64,000 nucleotides of DNA from Paenibacillus gorillae (GTDB lineage: Bacteria; Bacillota; Bacilli; Paenibacillales; Paenibacillaceae): NCBI RefSeq assembly GCF_000513275.1, contig NZ_CBVJ010000012.1, positions 1 through 64,000 of the forward strand, written 5' to 3'. Positions 45,706 to 54,146 of the stretch are shown in pieces. Within the stretch, counting starts at the first letter, position 1. Each line of letters starts with the position of its first letter. The notes beneath the pieces are model-generated. The model ran no database searches, was not told the origin of the DNA, and saw nothing but the letters and a program-made list of their open reading frames with translations. The translations under genes were made by a program, and so were the position numbers.

Positions 45706-45790
45706 CAAAAATAAGACTAGTAATTAAAGGCGGTAAAATCCGAAATCAGATATTTTCAAATACCCCTGAAATCGATCAATAATGCAAAAT

Positions 45791-45821
45791 GAAACCCAGT
45801 ACCGTGACGGTACTGGGTTTC
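45791..45821. terminator. Bidirectional terminator
   Basis: GAAACCCAGTACCG (45791-45804) and CGGTACTGGGTTTC (45808-45821) form a perfect 14-bp stem with a 3-nt loop between convergent genes. Confidence 0.92.
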
Positions 45822-45829
45822 TATTAAAT

Positions 45830-46483
45830 TTAGGACTGCTGATTCGGCGCTTGTTGTGTCTCTAAATATTTCAAAGCATTGTAGACCATTTCTGCGGCTT
45901 CACCGCTTGTAATTTCTTTCTTTGGATTGAAATTGTAGTCTGTATCGAGAGTGGCTATGCCAAGGATAAGCGCACGCTTCACATCCCAGCTTAACTGCTC
46001 TCTATTGCTGGAATCCTCATTAATTGCTGGCAGTTCGATTTTCTTCTCCAACGCGATCATCAGGTAATGCGTGAATTCTTCCTTAGTCCAGACCTTTTTT
46101 GGATCCAGATCATTCGGCAAACCAAGATCGTTAGCCGCTGCAATAATCAGAGCTTGAGCATACCAAGCTTTATCATCCGCTTTCTTGAAGTAGTCTGTAG
46201 CATGCGGTTCTTTAAAGAAACGAATCGTATCTAGATTGAATCCAAACGCATTGACTAACAACTGCACACCTTGCGCAGCGGGAAGAGTAGCATTAATCTC
46301 TACGCGCCCCGTTTGATCCCCTTTAATGATGCCTTTCTTTTGCAGCGAAGAGACGGAGATTTGAATCTTGGCATTATTCGCTTCTTGAAATCCTTGTCCA
46401 GCTGCGGCAAAGCTATGTCCGGCTATGGTAAGGGAAAGAATTGCAGTGGCGGTTACTGCGAGCATTTTAAATTTGTTTTTCAT
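45830..46483 (-). CDS. Secreted protein with SLH-like repeats
   Basis: 217 residues from ATG 46483, with GAGGTGA upstream. The signal peptide ends near SFAAAGQG. The body resembles three degenerate S-layer homology repeats (helices with LQKKGIIKGDQTGRVEINATLPAAQGVQLLVNAFG; YAQALIIAAANDLGLPNDLDPKKVWTKEEFTHYLMIAL; VKRALILGIATLDTDYNFNPKKEITSGEAAEMVYNAL). SLH domains bind pyruvylated cell-wall polymers, but the ITRAE-type core residues are changed, so wall binding is a guess. Stand-alone gene. Confidence 0.78.
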   Translation of the reverse strand: MKNKFKMLAVTATAILSLTIAGHSFAAAGQGFQEANNAKIQISVSSLQKKGIIKGDQTGRVEINATLPAAQGVQLLVNAFGFNLDTIRFFKEPHATDYFKKADDKAWYAQALIIAAANDLGLPNDLDPKKVWTKEEFTHYLMIALEKKIELPAINEDSSNREQLSWDVKRALILGIATLDTDYNFNPKKEITSGEAAEMVYNALKYLETQQAPNQQS

Positions 46484-46688
46484 GTCTGTCACCTCGTTGT
46501 AGGATTTGAAGCTTCGCTCTCTTAAACGAACATTGTTTAATAATGTTGCACTCTTTTCGGATGATCGGGAGTATTCGACAACCGCATAGAAACATCATGC
46601 TAAAGGCATATTATTCTATGACCTTCAGAAGCTCAGAAAGGTTGGTACAGAAACTTCGTTAATGGCCGTAAAAAGGAGAACTGCGAAA

Positions 46689-47120
46689 ATGGATGTAATG
46701 GAAAAGAAATTGTACACAGCTACGGTAACAGTAGAAGGCGGAAGGGAAGGCAAGATCGTATCCAGTGATGGTGTCCTTGATATGAGCTTAAAGGTTCCAA
46801 AAGAATTAGGAGGACCTGGCGGACACGGAAGCAATCCGGAGCAGTTGTTTGCAGCGGGATTTGCCGCATGCTTTGAAGGTGCGATGGGTGTTGTCATGAG
46901 GAAACAAAGACTGAAATCGGAAGGCATAAAAATAACATCGCATGTTACGCTTGGAAAGGATGCAGACGATGGCTTTGTTTTGTCCGTATACATGGACATC
47001 TCTATTAAGGGTGTAGAAATGAGCGTCGCGAAACAAATCGTCGAGGAAGCTCATAATGTTTGCCCGTATTCCAGGGCGACCCGTGGTAATATCGAAGTTA
47101 TTACAAACGTAGTGGACTAG
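46689..47120 (+). CDS. ohr: Organic hydroperoxide resistance protein, Ohr/OsmC family
   Basis: 143 residues from ATG 46689 (AAAGGAGAAC upstream). The Ohr hallmark is clear: GGHGSNPEQLFAAGFAACFEGA with peroxidatic Cys 61 and EEAHNVCPYSRATRGNIEV with resolving Cys 125. It reduces organic hydroperoxides with lipoyl thiols. No OhrR-type MarR gene is adjacent; the TetR gene downstream has its own promoter after a terminator. Confidence 0.93.
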   Translation: MDVMEKKLYTATVTVEGGREGKIVSSDGVLDMSLKVPKELGGPGGHGSNPEQLFAAGFAACFEGAMGVVMRKQRLKSEGIKITSHVTLGKDADDGFVLSVYMDISIKGVEMSVAKQIVEEAHNVCPYSRATRGNIEVITNVVD

Positions 47121-47155
47121 TGCACGATTAATCTGCACAATGGAATTTTGAGGTC

Positions 47156-47185
47156 AAAGCTCAAGCATATTGGCTTGGGCTTTTT
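47156..47185 (+). terminator. Rho-independent terminator of ohr
   Basis: AAAGCTCAAGC (47156-47166) pairs with GCTTGGGCTTT (47173-47183), then TT. Confidence 0.85.
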
Positions 47186-47263
47186 GCATTTTTAGAAGCA
47201 GGATTCAGATAAATCAGCTAAACCAACGCAAAAGCTATTAATTGATAGGGATGGCAATCATTT

Positions 47264-47340
47264 AAGAACGATTGTTCAAAATTATTCTTGACCGATCGTT
47301 CTTATAGTGGTAAATTTATTTTTGTTGACCGATCGTTCTT
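47264..47340 (+). promoter_or_regulatory. Promoter with three TetR-type operator sites
   Basis: TTGACCGATCGTTCTT occurs exactly twice (47288-47303 and 47325-47340). A third, variant site in inverse orientation, AAGAACGATTGTTCAA, lies at 47264-47279. The first exact copy contains the -35 TTGACC (47288-47293), followed by 17 bp and TAAATT (47311-47316). The second covers the start of the transcript. Likely autoregulation by the TetR gene 33 bp further on. Confidence 0.8.
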
Positions 47341-47372
47341 TATTCAAGATTTATGTGAAAGGAGGAGTATAG

Positions 47373-47945
47373 ATGGTCAGAACAAAGGAGTTTGATCGTG
47401 ATACAGTTTTGCATAAAGGCATGCTGTTATTTTGGGAGCAAGGGTATGAGAAAACTTCCATGAAAGAATTAGTATCACACATGGGGATTCATAAAGGGAG
47501 CTTGTATGATACTTTTAGCGATAAAAATTCGTTGTATATCGAAGCATTGAAAAGATATAGTGAATCGCTTGAGCAATCGTATAAAGTCCGTCTAGCGGGC
47601 CTTTCTGCGAGAGAAGCAATTCAAATGCTGTTTGAAAGGGCAATTCATCAGGGGGAAGAGTCTCCTGTGGGATGCTTTATTGTGAATACTGCGGTTGAAC
47701 TGGCCAATCATGATTCAGAGGCAAGAGATTGTGTTCTTCAGTTCTGGGACTTTACAGAACAATTAATACATGACCTTATCATCGAAGGCCAACATTCGGG
47801 GGAGCTTTCCAAGACGTTAAATGCGGAACAGCTTGCTCAATATTATAACAATGCACTGATCGGACTTCGCGTTATGGTTAAAACGATTAGTGACAGGGAA
47901 AAATTAAGTCAAATTATAGAAATGAATATGTCTTTATTAAAATGA
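47373..47945 (+). CDS. TetR-family transcriptional regulator
   Basis: 190 residues. Helix-turn-helix at residues 10-55 (LFWEQGYEKTSMKELVSHMGIHKGSLYDTFSDKNSLYIEALKRY), then an all-helical ligand domain with two Cys (VGCFIVNTAVELANHD; CVLQFWDF). AAAGGAGGAG is 5 nt before ATG 47373. It heads a transcript with an isochorismatase-like hydrolase, an aldo/keto reductase and an MFS pump. The operator triplet upstream makes it the local repressor. The inducer is unknown. Confidence 0.92.
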   Translation: MVRTKEFDRDTVLHKGMLLFWEQGYEKTSMKELVSHMGIHKGSLYDTFSDKNSLYIEALKRYSESLEQSYKVRLAGLSAREAIQMLFERAIHQGEESPVGCFIVNTAVELANHDSEARDCVLQFWDFTEQLIHDLIIEGQHSGELSKTLNAEQLAQYYNNALIGLRVMVKTISDREKLSQIIEMNMSLLK

Positions 47946-47986
47946 TGATGTTTTCTAATTTTTTAACCGGAAGGGACTGCATTTCC

Positions 47987-48601
47987 ATGACGAAGATATA
48001 CGAGCCAACAACAACAGGGCTGCTTTTAGTTGACCCTTATAATGATTTTTTAGCACCGGAAGGCAAAAGCTTCTTGCGTGCTAAAGAAGTAGCAGATTCC
48101 GTAAATTTGCTGGAGCATTTGAAAGAGATCGTTAATGCTGTTCGACAAGCTGGCATTCAAGTCTTTTTTGTTCCTCACCATAGATCTGAACCTGATGATT
48201 TTCAAAATTGGCTGCACCCTACTCCGTATCAGCTTCTTACGAAACAAAGACAAGTATTTGCTAAAGGTTCATGGGGCGGAGAATTTCATCCAGATTTCCA
48301 ACCTCAGAAGAACGATGTGATTATTAAGGAGCATTGGGGCAGCAGCGGCTTCGCGAACACGGACTTGGATCATCAGCTTAAAATGCACGGTGTACAAAAG
48401 ATTATTGTAGTTGGCATGTTAGCCAATACATGCATTGAAGCGACTGCACGCTTCGGCATGGAACTTGGTTATCATGTCACCCTTGTTAAAGATGCAACAG
48501 CTGCTTTCAGTAAAGAGGCGATGCATGCAGCGCATGAAATTAATGGTCCTACATTTGCACATGCTATTTTAACAACAGAAGAACTTCTTGCGGCTCTATA
48601 A
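47987..48601 (+). CDS. Isochorismatase-like cysteine hydrolase, paralog 1
   Basis: 204 residues from ATG 47987 (GGAAGGG upstream; earlier in-frame ATGs at 47942 overlap the TetR stop). Catalytic triad of the isochorismatase-like fold: Asp in LLLVDPYNDF, Lys in VIIKEHW and Cys in LANTCIEATAR. The family hydrolyses amides, isochorismate or N-carbamoyl compounds; the Asp-Pro-Tyr-Asn and EHWGSSGFANTDLD signatures mark a subgroup whose substrate I do not know. It is about 75 percent identical by eye to the protein at 51146-51760. Confidence 0.9.
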   Translation: MTKIYEPTTTGLLLVDPYNDFLAPEGKSFLRAKEVADSVNLLEHLKEIVNAVRQAGIQVFFVPHHRSEPDDFQNWLHPTPYQLLTKQRQVFAKGSWGGEFHPDFQPQKNDVIIKEHWGSSGFANTDLDHQLKMHGVQKIIVVGMLANTCIEATARFGMELGYHVTLVKDATAAFSKEAMHAAHEINGPTFAHAILTTEELLAAL

Positions 48602-48624
48602 ACAAATTAAAGGAGAGATGTATC

Positions 48625-49584
48625 ATGAAAACCGTCCGGCTAAAAAATACCAATATTCCTGCTATTGCTCTTGGTACCTGGTCTTGGGGAACCGGGGCTA
48701 ACGGAGGTGACGCGGTTTTTGGAAATGCTCTGATGTCCGATGATTTAAAGCCTATATTCGATGCGGCAATGGACGCCGGATTGAATCTTTGGGACACGGC
48801 TGCAGTGTATGGCATGGGTGCTTCGGAAGCCATTCTCGCAACGTTTATTCAAGGAAGAGATGATGTCCTGATCTCAACGAAGTTCACGCCTCGCATTGAG
48901 CAGTCAGACCATGCTCTTGAAGAAAGCATCGGTGAAAGCTTGCAGCGGCTTGGTACGGATCTTGCAGATATTTATTGGATTCATAATCCGAAAGATGTTC
49001 AACGCTGGACCCGACAATTGATTCCGTTAATGAAAAGCGGAAAAATTAAGCATGCAGGCGTGTCTAATCATAATTTGGACGAAATTAAGCTTGCTGCGGA
49101 TATATTGGCTCAAGAGGGGCTTCAGCTGTCAGCAGTTCAAAACCATTACAGCCTGCTTTATCGTGCCTCAGAAGAAGCTGGAATAATCGAGTATTGCAAT
49201 GCCAATGACTTGATCTTCTTTTCTTATATGGTGTTGGAGCAAGGGGCATTAACTGGTAAGTACAATGCTCAGAATCTTTTTAAGGAGGGAACTCGGAGAG
49301 GAGACGCCTTCCATAAAGAGGTATTCGTCAAAATTGAAGCTTTGTTAGAGCTGTTGAGAGAAATCGGCAGCCGGCATCAAGTTAATCCTGCTGAAATCGC
49401 CATTGCTTGGGCAATCGCCAAAGGAACAGTACCAATTATAGGCGTGACGAAACCATCGCATATCGCCAGCGCCGTTTCTGCCATTGAGGTAAGGTTAACG
49501 AATAATGAAATTGAAGAATTGGAGCGGGCAGCGAAGTCAACAAATGTGGAGATTCGAGGGTCATGGGAAAACAACATGATTTAA
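48625..49584 (+). CDS. Aldo/keto reductase
   Basis: 319 residues, TIM-barrel NADPH oxidoreductase. The catalytic tetrad is complete: Asp 57 and Tyr 62 (WDTAAVYG), Lys 86 (STKF) and His 120 (YWIHNP). The C-terminal cofactor-binding part (VPIIGVTKPSHIASA) is present. It reduces aldehydes or ketones; in this operon it probably takes part in detoxifying what the TetR protein senses. AAAGGAGAGATG precedes ATG 48625; 23 bp separate it from the hydrolase gene. Confidence 0.92.
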   Translation: MKTVRLKNTNIPAIALGTWSWGTGANGGDAVFGNALMSDDLKPIFDAAMDAGLNLWDTAAVYGMGASEAILATFIQGRDDVLISTKFTPRIEQSDHALEESIGESLQRLGTDLADIYWIHNPKDVQRWTRQLIPLMKSGKIKHAGVSNHNLDEIKLAADILAQEGLQLSAVQNHYSLLYRASEEAGIIEYCNANDLIFFSYMVLEQGALTGKYNAQNLFKEGTRRGDAFHKEVFVKIEALLELLREIGSRHQVNPAEIAIAWAIAKGTVPIIGVTKPSHIASAVSAIEVRLTNNEIEELERAAKSTNVEIRGSWENNMI

Positions 49585-49618
49585 CGGCGCATGAAATCAT
49601 AGATAGGACGGTATCAAC

Positions 49619-50966
49619 ATGAATGACAAAATTGTAATGCCGGTATGGACCTTCGGACTGTTCATCGTGATAATGAACACGACGATGTTTAATGTTTCGA
49701 TCCCGAGCATTATTGGGGATATTGGCGTTTCGGCGTCCCTTGGTTCATGGATTATTTCAAGTTATTCAATTGGTTATGCCTTGTCAACGATGATTTACAG
49801 CAGGCTTTCCGATGTACTGCCGATTCGAAGACTGTTGGCAATTGGTCTGATAATATTGGGTCTCGCATCTGTGTTCGGCATTTTTGCTTCTAATTTTGAA
49901 GCGCTGTTGTTTGCTCGAATTGCGCAGTCTGCCGGAGCAGGTGTAACAGCGGGGCTTGGTCTTGTTATAGCCAGTCGATATATTCCTTATGAAAGACGCG
50001 GCCGAGCAATCGCTATGATATCGGCTGGATCCGCCATGGCATTTGGTCTGGGACCGATTGTCGGAGGGCTAATTACTGAATATATCGGCTGGGAGGGGTT
50101 GTTTGGTGTTACGAGCCTTGTGCTTCTGCTGTTCCCCGTGTTACTGCGCCTGCTCCCCAAAGAGCAGCCAAAGCCATTCCGGTTTGATTTGCTCGGAGCC
50201 ATCCTGACCGTTGTCAATGCTGTAGCCATTCTGACTGCCGTCACACAGCGATCATATTTCTGGCTGGCAGTCGGAATCCTATCGATCGCCGCTCACATCT
50301 GGCATCTAAAGCGAAAAAATGAGTCTTTTATTAACCCGAAACTTTTCGCAGAACCGAAGTATCGAAAACTGCTTTTTGTCGGCTTCAGTATACTGGTGCT
50401 GAATCTCGGGAATTTGTTTATCATGCCGCTGGTCCTTGCTAATCTATTCAGCGATTCACCGCTGATCATCGGCCTTACAATTGCGCCTGGTGCTGTCCTA
50501 TCTGCCTTCCTAACGCGCTTTGTCGGGCGCTGGATTGACCGGTACGGCAACATGCGCGTCCTCATTCTAGGACAAGTTATTTTAGCATTGGTTTTGATTG
50601 TTTTTTCGGGCGATTATCGGCATATCGCCGGCCGTAGTCTTAGTTGGGTACTTATTTTTCTCGCCTGCGGCTTCAGCATCATTAGCATCACTAAACAATG
50701 AAACAACTCGTATTTTACCATCCAACTTGATTGGTTCCGGCATGGGCTTCATGCAGCTCATTCAGTTTTTCGGCGGTTCGTTTTCCGTAGCGGTTTGCGG
50801 CATATTGCTCGATATTCAACATAAGCATTCACTTGTTCATGCTTATGAGATTGTGTATGCCGCTTTGATTGCAGTTAGTATCTGTTCGTTATTGATGCTA
50901 ATTTGGTACGTACTTTCGAATCACCGGGTTGCTTCCTTACCTAATAATGGGGCAAGTCGTACTTGA
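49619..50966 (+). pseudogene. MFS drug-efflux-type transporter (DHA2/TetL-like), interrupted by a frameshift
   Basis: The first frame (to 50701) encodes twelve or so membrane segments with the DHA2 hallmarks: WIISSYSIGYALSTMIYSRLSD, ERRGRAIAMISAGSAMAFGLGPIVGG. It stops just after GFSIISIT. The adjoining frame continues NNETTRILPSNLIGSGMGFMQLIQFFGGSFSVAVCG to 50966, the usual end. Dropping one base in the AAA at 50693-50695 joins them into about 448 residues, the TetL size. So either the pump is inactive or the base is an error. It would export the compound handled by the operon. Confidence 0.8.
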
Positions 50967-50989
50967 ACAAAGTAGAATAAATACCTGCA

Positions 50990-51014
50990 AAGGCACCCTG
51001 AGGGGTGTCTTTTA
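50990..51014 (+). terminator. Terminator after the MFS gene
   Basis: GGCACCC pairs with GGGTGTC around a short loop, followed by TTTT. Confidence 0.75.
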
Positions 51015-51145
51015 CTTATGTTCTAAATATAAAATTTATCGAAGACAAATTTGCGCTCCGGTTTAATATTTCGCATAAAGTATGGTCAAATGACGAAACC
51101 TATACCGAAATTTACTTCCAATAGGAAAGTGAGGAATATCGCCTA

Positions 51146-51760
51146 ATGACAAAAACCTATGATAAAGGAATTACGGGCTTATTATTGGTTGACCCCTATA
51201 ATGATTTCTTATCTGCGGAGGGTAAAGCTTACCCTCGTCATAAGGAAATATCAGAATCCGTAAATCTGCTCGAACATCTGAAAGAAATCGTTGATAGGGT
51301 GCGAAAAGCCGGTATTCGTGTTTTTTATGTTCCTCATCACCGATCTGAATCCAATGACTTTGATACTTGGCTGTATCCAAATCCCAATCAGATCAGAGCT
51401 CAACAATCACAAATATTTGCAAAGGATTCTTGGGGCGGGGAATTTCATCCCGATTTTCAACCTCAGCAGGGCGACGTGATTATTAAAGAGCATTGGGCTA
51501 GCAGCGGATTTGCGAACACGGACTTAGATCATCAGCTGAAAATGCATGGCTTACAAAAGATTATTATTATCGGCTTGTTAGCTAACACCTGCATCGAAGC
51601 GACCGCGCGCTTTGGCTCGGAGCTGGGCTACCATGTTACTCTCGTTAAAGATGCTACTGCTGCTTATAGTAAAGAGGCTATGTACTCGGCGCATGAAGTT
51701 AATGGGCCTACGTTTGCTCATGCAATTGTAACAACGGAAGAACTTCTTTCTCAGCTGTAA
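51146..51760 (+). CDS. Isochorismatase-like cysteine hydrolase, paralog 2
   Basis: 204 residues with the same triad as paralog 1 (LLLVDPYNDF; VIIKEHW; LANTCIEATAR). Blocks such as EFHPDFQPQ and SSGFANTDLDHQLKMHG are unchanged between the copies, while residues 18-40 and 70-92 differ most. A short leader with GTGAGGAATATCGCCTA precedes ATG 51146. It lies beyond the terminator at 50990 and needs its own promoter, which I could not identify. A tandem duplicate within the same cluster. Confidence 0.9.
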   Translation: MTKTYDKGITGLLLVDPYNDFLSAEGKAYPRHKEISESVNLLEHLKEIVDRVRKAGIRVFYVPHHRSESNDFDTWLYPNPNQIRAQQSQIFAKDSWGGEFHPDFQPQQGDVIIKEHWASSGFANTDLDHQLKMHGLQKIIIIGLLANTCIEATARFGSELGYHVTLVKDATAAYSKEAMYSAHEVNGPTFAHAIVTTEELLSQL

Positions 51761-51831
51761 ACGATTTGGCGAAGTAAATGTATTCCATAAATATATAAGC
51801 GACAGCATGACTATAAAGAGGAGGCTTACTT

Positions 51832-52380
51832 ATGTCCAAAATTCGCGAAGATCTTACTCTCGCAAACTCAAGCTTTAGTCACATCATCGACGTTCCGGTG
51901 GAAAAAGTCGATATCGGAAAATGGTTGTTTTCGCTTTCTGAAGCTGAATATCAACGGTGCTGTCCTCCCGACCATATAGCGGTGGGAACAACCACGACTG
52001 AAGACGGACGTCCTATGTCAATAAACGTGGAGAAAATCGGCACCAGTCTCTCCATTCAGCATTATGTAGGGGAGGTCGTCGAAAAACATAAATGCCGGAT
52101 GGTCTCCACGACCGATATTTTTATTTCGAACGAACAACGAACCCAAATGCAAGTAATTTGGGAGCTTAGCGTAAAACCCGTCAACGCCGAGCAGACTGAG
52201 TTTACAAATTTCGTTGTAACCCATCCGTCGGAGCATTTATTGCGTATTTTCGAGGATCAAGGACTTACGTTTGAGCAGGCGTCCGCATCTCGTCAAAAAA
52301 TATCGGAAGATCACAATAGAAGAGAAGCTCCACTATTCGCAGAAAGCATCGCACGCGCTGCACGCGGGGAAGTGCACTAG
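51832..52380 (+). CDS. SRPBCC-like protein of unknown function
   Basis: 182 residues, no signal peptide. The order strand-helix-strands (IIDVPVEKVDIGKWLFSLSEAEYQRCCPPDHIAVGTTTTEDGRPMSINVEKIG, then YVGEVVEKHKCRMVSTTDIFI and a long C-terminal helix) suggests a START/polyketide-cyclase-like fold. The CCPPDH segment with two adjacent Cys is notable and could bind metal. AGGAGG precedes ATG 51832. It is co-oriented with paralog 2 and ends in a strong terminator. Fold assignment is tentative. Confidence 0.65.
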   Translation: MSKIREDLTLANSSFSHIIDVPVEKVDIGKWLFSLSEAEYQRCCPPDHIAVGTTTTEDGRPMSINVEKIGTSLSIQHYVGEVVEKHKCRMVSTTDIFISNEQRTQMQVIWELSVKPVNAEQTEFTNFVVTHPSEHLLRIFEDQGLTFEQASASRQKISEDHNRREAPLFAESIARAARGEVH

Positions 52381-52400
52381 ATAGTGAATAATGACGGACG

Positions 52401-52448
52401 ACAAAACAGGAGGGAGAAGCGTATTTATGCTTTTCACTCCTGTTTTGT
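52401..52448 (+). terminator. Strong terminator
   Basis: ACAAAACAGGAG (52401-52412) pairs with CTCCTGTTTTGT (52437-52448), with an inner GAAGC/GCTTTTC stem. Confidence 0.88.
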
Positions 52449-52588
52449 TCTAGCTAATCGACTACGATAGAGCTAAAACCAGTTCACATTTATGACTGAA
52501 TTTTCAACCATAATATAACTTTGTGGAATAGATTTTTATCCATATGGAATAATAATTTCATTCACTTTAATCAAACGGAGTTGTCCTG

Positions 52589-54127
52589 ATGAGAAGATTT
52601 GGAAGTGGTAATTTCAATGAATACGAGAGAAACATTAAATTGAAAAGCAATAAACTGGAGGAAGACCATAAGAAAGAGTTTACTTCGGATATTGAACAAA
52701 ACGAAAAGATTATAAAAGAAACGTTTCAGGATTGTTCTGATTTGGAATATAGACAGATCGAGGTTAATCATCATATTAAATGGCTAATTGTATACATAGA
52801 TAATCTCATTGACGAGAAAATGCTTGATGAGTATGTAATTAAACCCATGATAACAACTAGAGCTAAAACAGAAGGGGACCTTAAAGACGAGTTGATCTTC
52901 GCTGGTACTACAAACATTTCAAAAAATGTTTCAGATATCGTTCGTAATCTATTAGAGGGTTATGCGGCCATCCTAATAGCAGGCAGCAGTGATATCATGA
53001 CAGTTGCGATTTCTGGTTCAGTCAAGAGAAGCCTAAATGAACCTTCATCCGAGCCGGTAGTGCGCGGCCCAAGGGAAGGTTTTATTGAAGATCTCTCAAC
53101 CAATATAAGTCTAATACGTGGCAGGCTCAAAACTCCAAAATTGAAGGTAGAGTATATTACGTTAGGTGAGCTGTCTCAAACTCGTATAGCCATTTCATAT
53201 CTGAAGGGGGTTGCGAACAATTCATTAGTTGACGAAGTGCGGGCAAGATTAGATTCGATAAAATTAGATGGTGTACTCGACTCAGGGTATATCGAAGAAT
53301 TTATTGAGGATCAACCTTTTTCACCATTTCCTCAAGTACATAGCACAGAACGTCCGGACGTAGCAGTTGCTGAATTGCTTGAAGGGAAAGTAGCCATTCT
53401 TGTAGATACGACCCCATTTGTACTCATTGCTCCGATGACATTTTGGGCAGGACTTCAAGCGAGTGAGGATTATTATATTCGTTGGCCAGTGGCTACATTT
53501 ATTCGATGGATTCGATTCCTTTTTATAAACTTTGCGATATATGCCCCTCCATTATATGTAGCGATTACAACCTTTCATCAGGAGATGATACCTACTGATC
53601 TTGTTCTAAGTATTGCGGCCTCAAGGGAAGCTGTGCCGTTTCCTGCCATGATTGAGGCTTTACTGATTGAAATCATATTTGAAGCATTACGGGAAGCTGG
53701 TATTCGTCTGCCTAAACAGATGGGCCAAGCGATAAGTATTGTTGGGGGATTGGTAATTGGTCAGGCTGCTGTCCAAGCAGGTTTAATATCTGCTCCGGTA
53801 GTCATTATCGTGTCAATCACTGGAATATCCATGTTTACAATTCCTCGGTACAGTTTTTCAAATGGGATCCGATTACTTCGTTTTCCAATGTTATTCTTAG
53901 CAGGTACTATGGGACTCTACGGCATTGTTTTAGGATTTCTGGGCATCATGCTGCATGTAACCTCTCTCCGGTCATTCGGCACTCTTTACTTTTCTCCTAT
54001 TGCTCCGTTAAAGCTTAGCGAATTGAAAAATGTTTTAATAAGGCTGCCGATTTGGATGAAATTTCGGCATTCCAACAATCCCAGTTCACGAGAAGATCGT
54101 CTTGAAGATTTGAGTGGAGATACATAG
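52589..54127 (+). CDS. Spore germinant receptor A-subunit (GerA/GerKA family)
   Basis: 512 residues. A charged N-terminal domain of about 280 residues with the family motifs IAGSSDIMTVAISGSVKRSLNEPSSEPVVRGPREGFIEDLSTNISLIRGRLKTPKL, then five or six membrane segments from residue 290 on (PFPAMIEALLIEIIFEALREAGIRLP). In the spore inner membrane it forms the nutrient receptor with B and C subunits. The N-terminal 40 residues are strongly charged and variable, as usual. The gene is 20 bp from gerC. The B subunit is on the other strand, which is unusual. Confidence 0.94.
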   Translation: MRRFGSGNFNEYERNIKLKSNKLEEDHKKEFTSDIEQNEKIIKETFQDCSDLEYRQIEVNHHIKWLIVYIDNLIDEKMLDEYVIKPMITTRAKTEGDLKDELIFAGTTNISKNVSDIVRNLLEGYAAILIAGSSDIMTVAISGSVKRSLNEPSSEPVVRGPREGFIEDLSTNISLIRGRLKTPKLKVEYITLGELSQTRIAISYLKGVANNSLVDEVRARLDSIKLDGVLDSGYIEEFIEDQPFSPFPQVHSTERPDVAVAELLEGKVAILVDTTPFVLIAPMTFWAGLQASEDYYIRWPVATFIRWIRFLFINFAIYAPPLYVAITTFHQEMIPTDLVLSIAASREAVPFPAMIEALLIEIIFEALREAGIRLPKQMGQAISIVGGLVIGQAAVQAGLISAPVVIIVSITGISMFTIPRYSFSNGIRLLRFPMLFLAGTMGLYGIVLGFLGIMLHVTSLRSFGTLYFSPIAPLKLSELKNVLIRLPIWMKFRHSNNPSSREDRLEDLSGDT

Positions 54128-54146
54128 AAAGCTGGAGGGAGAATAG

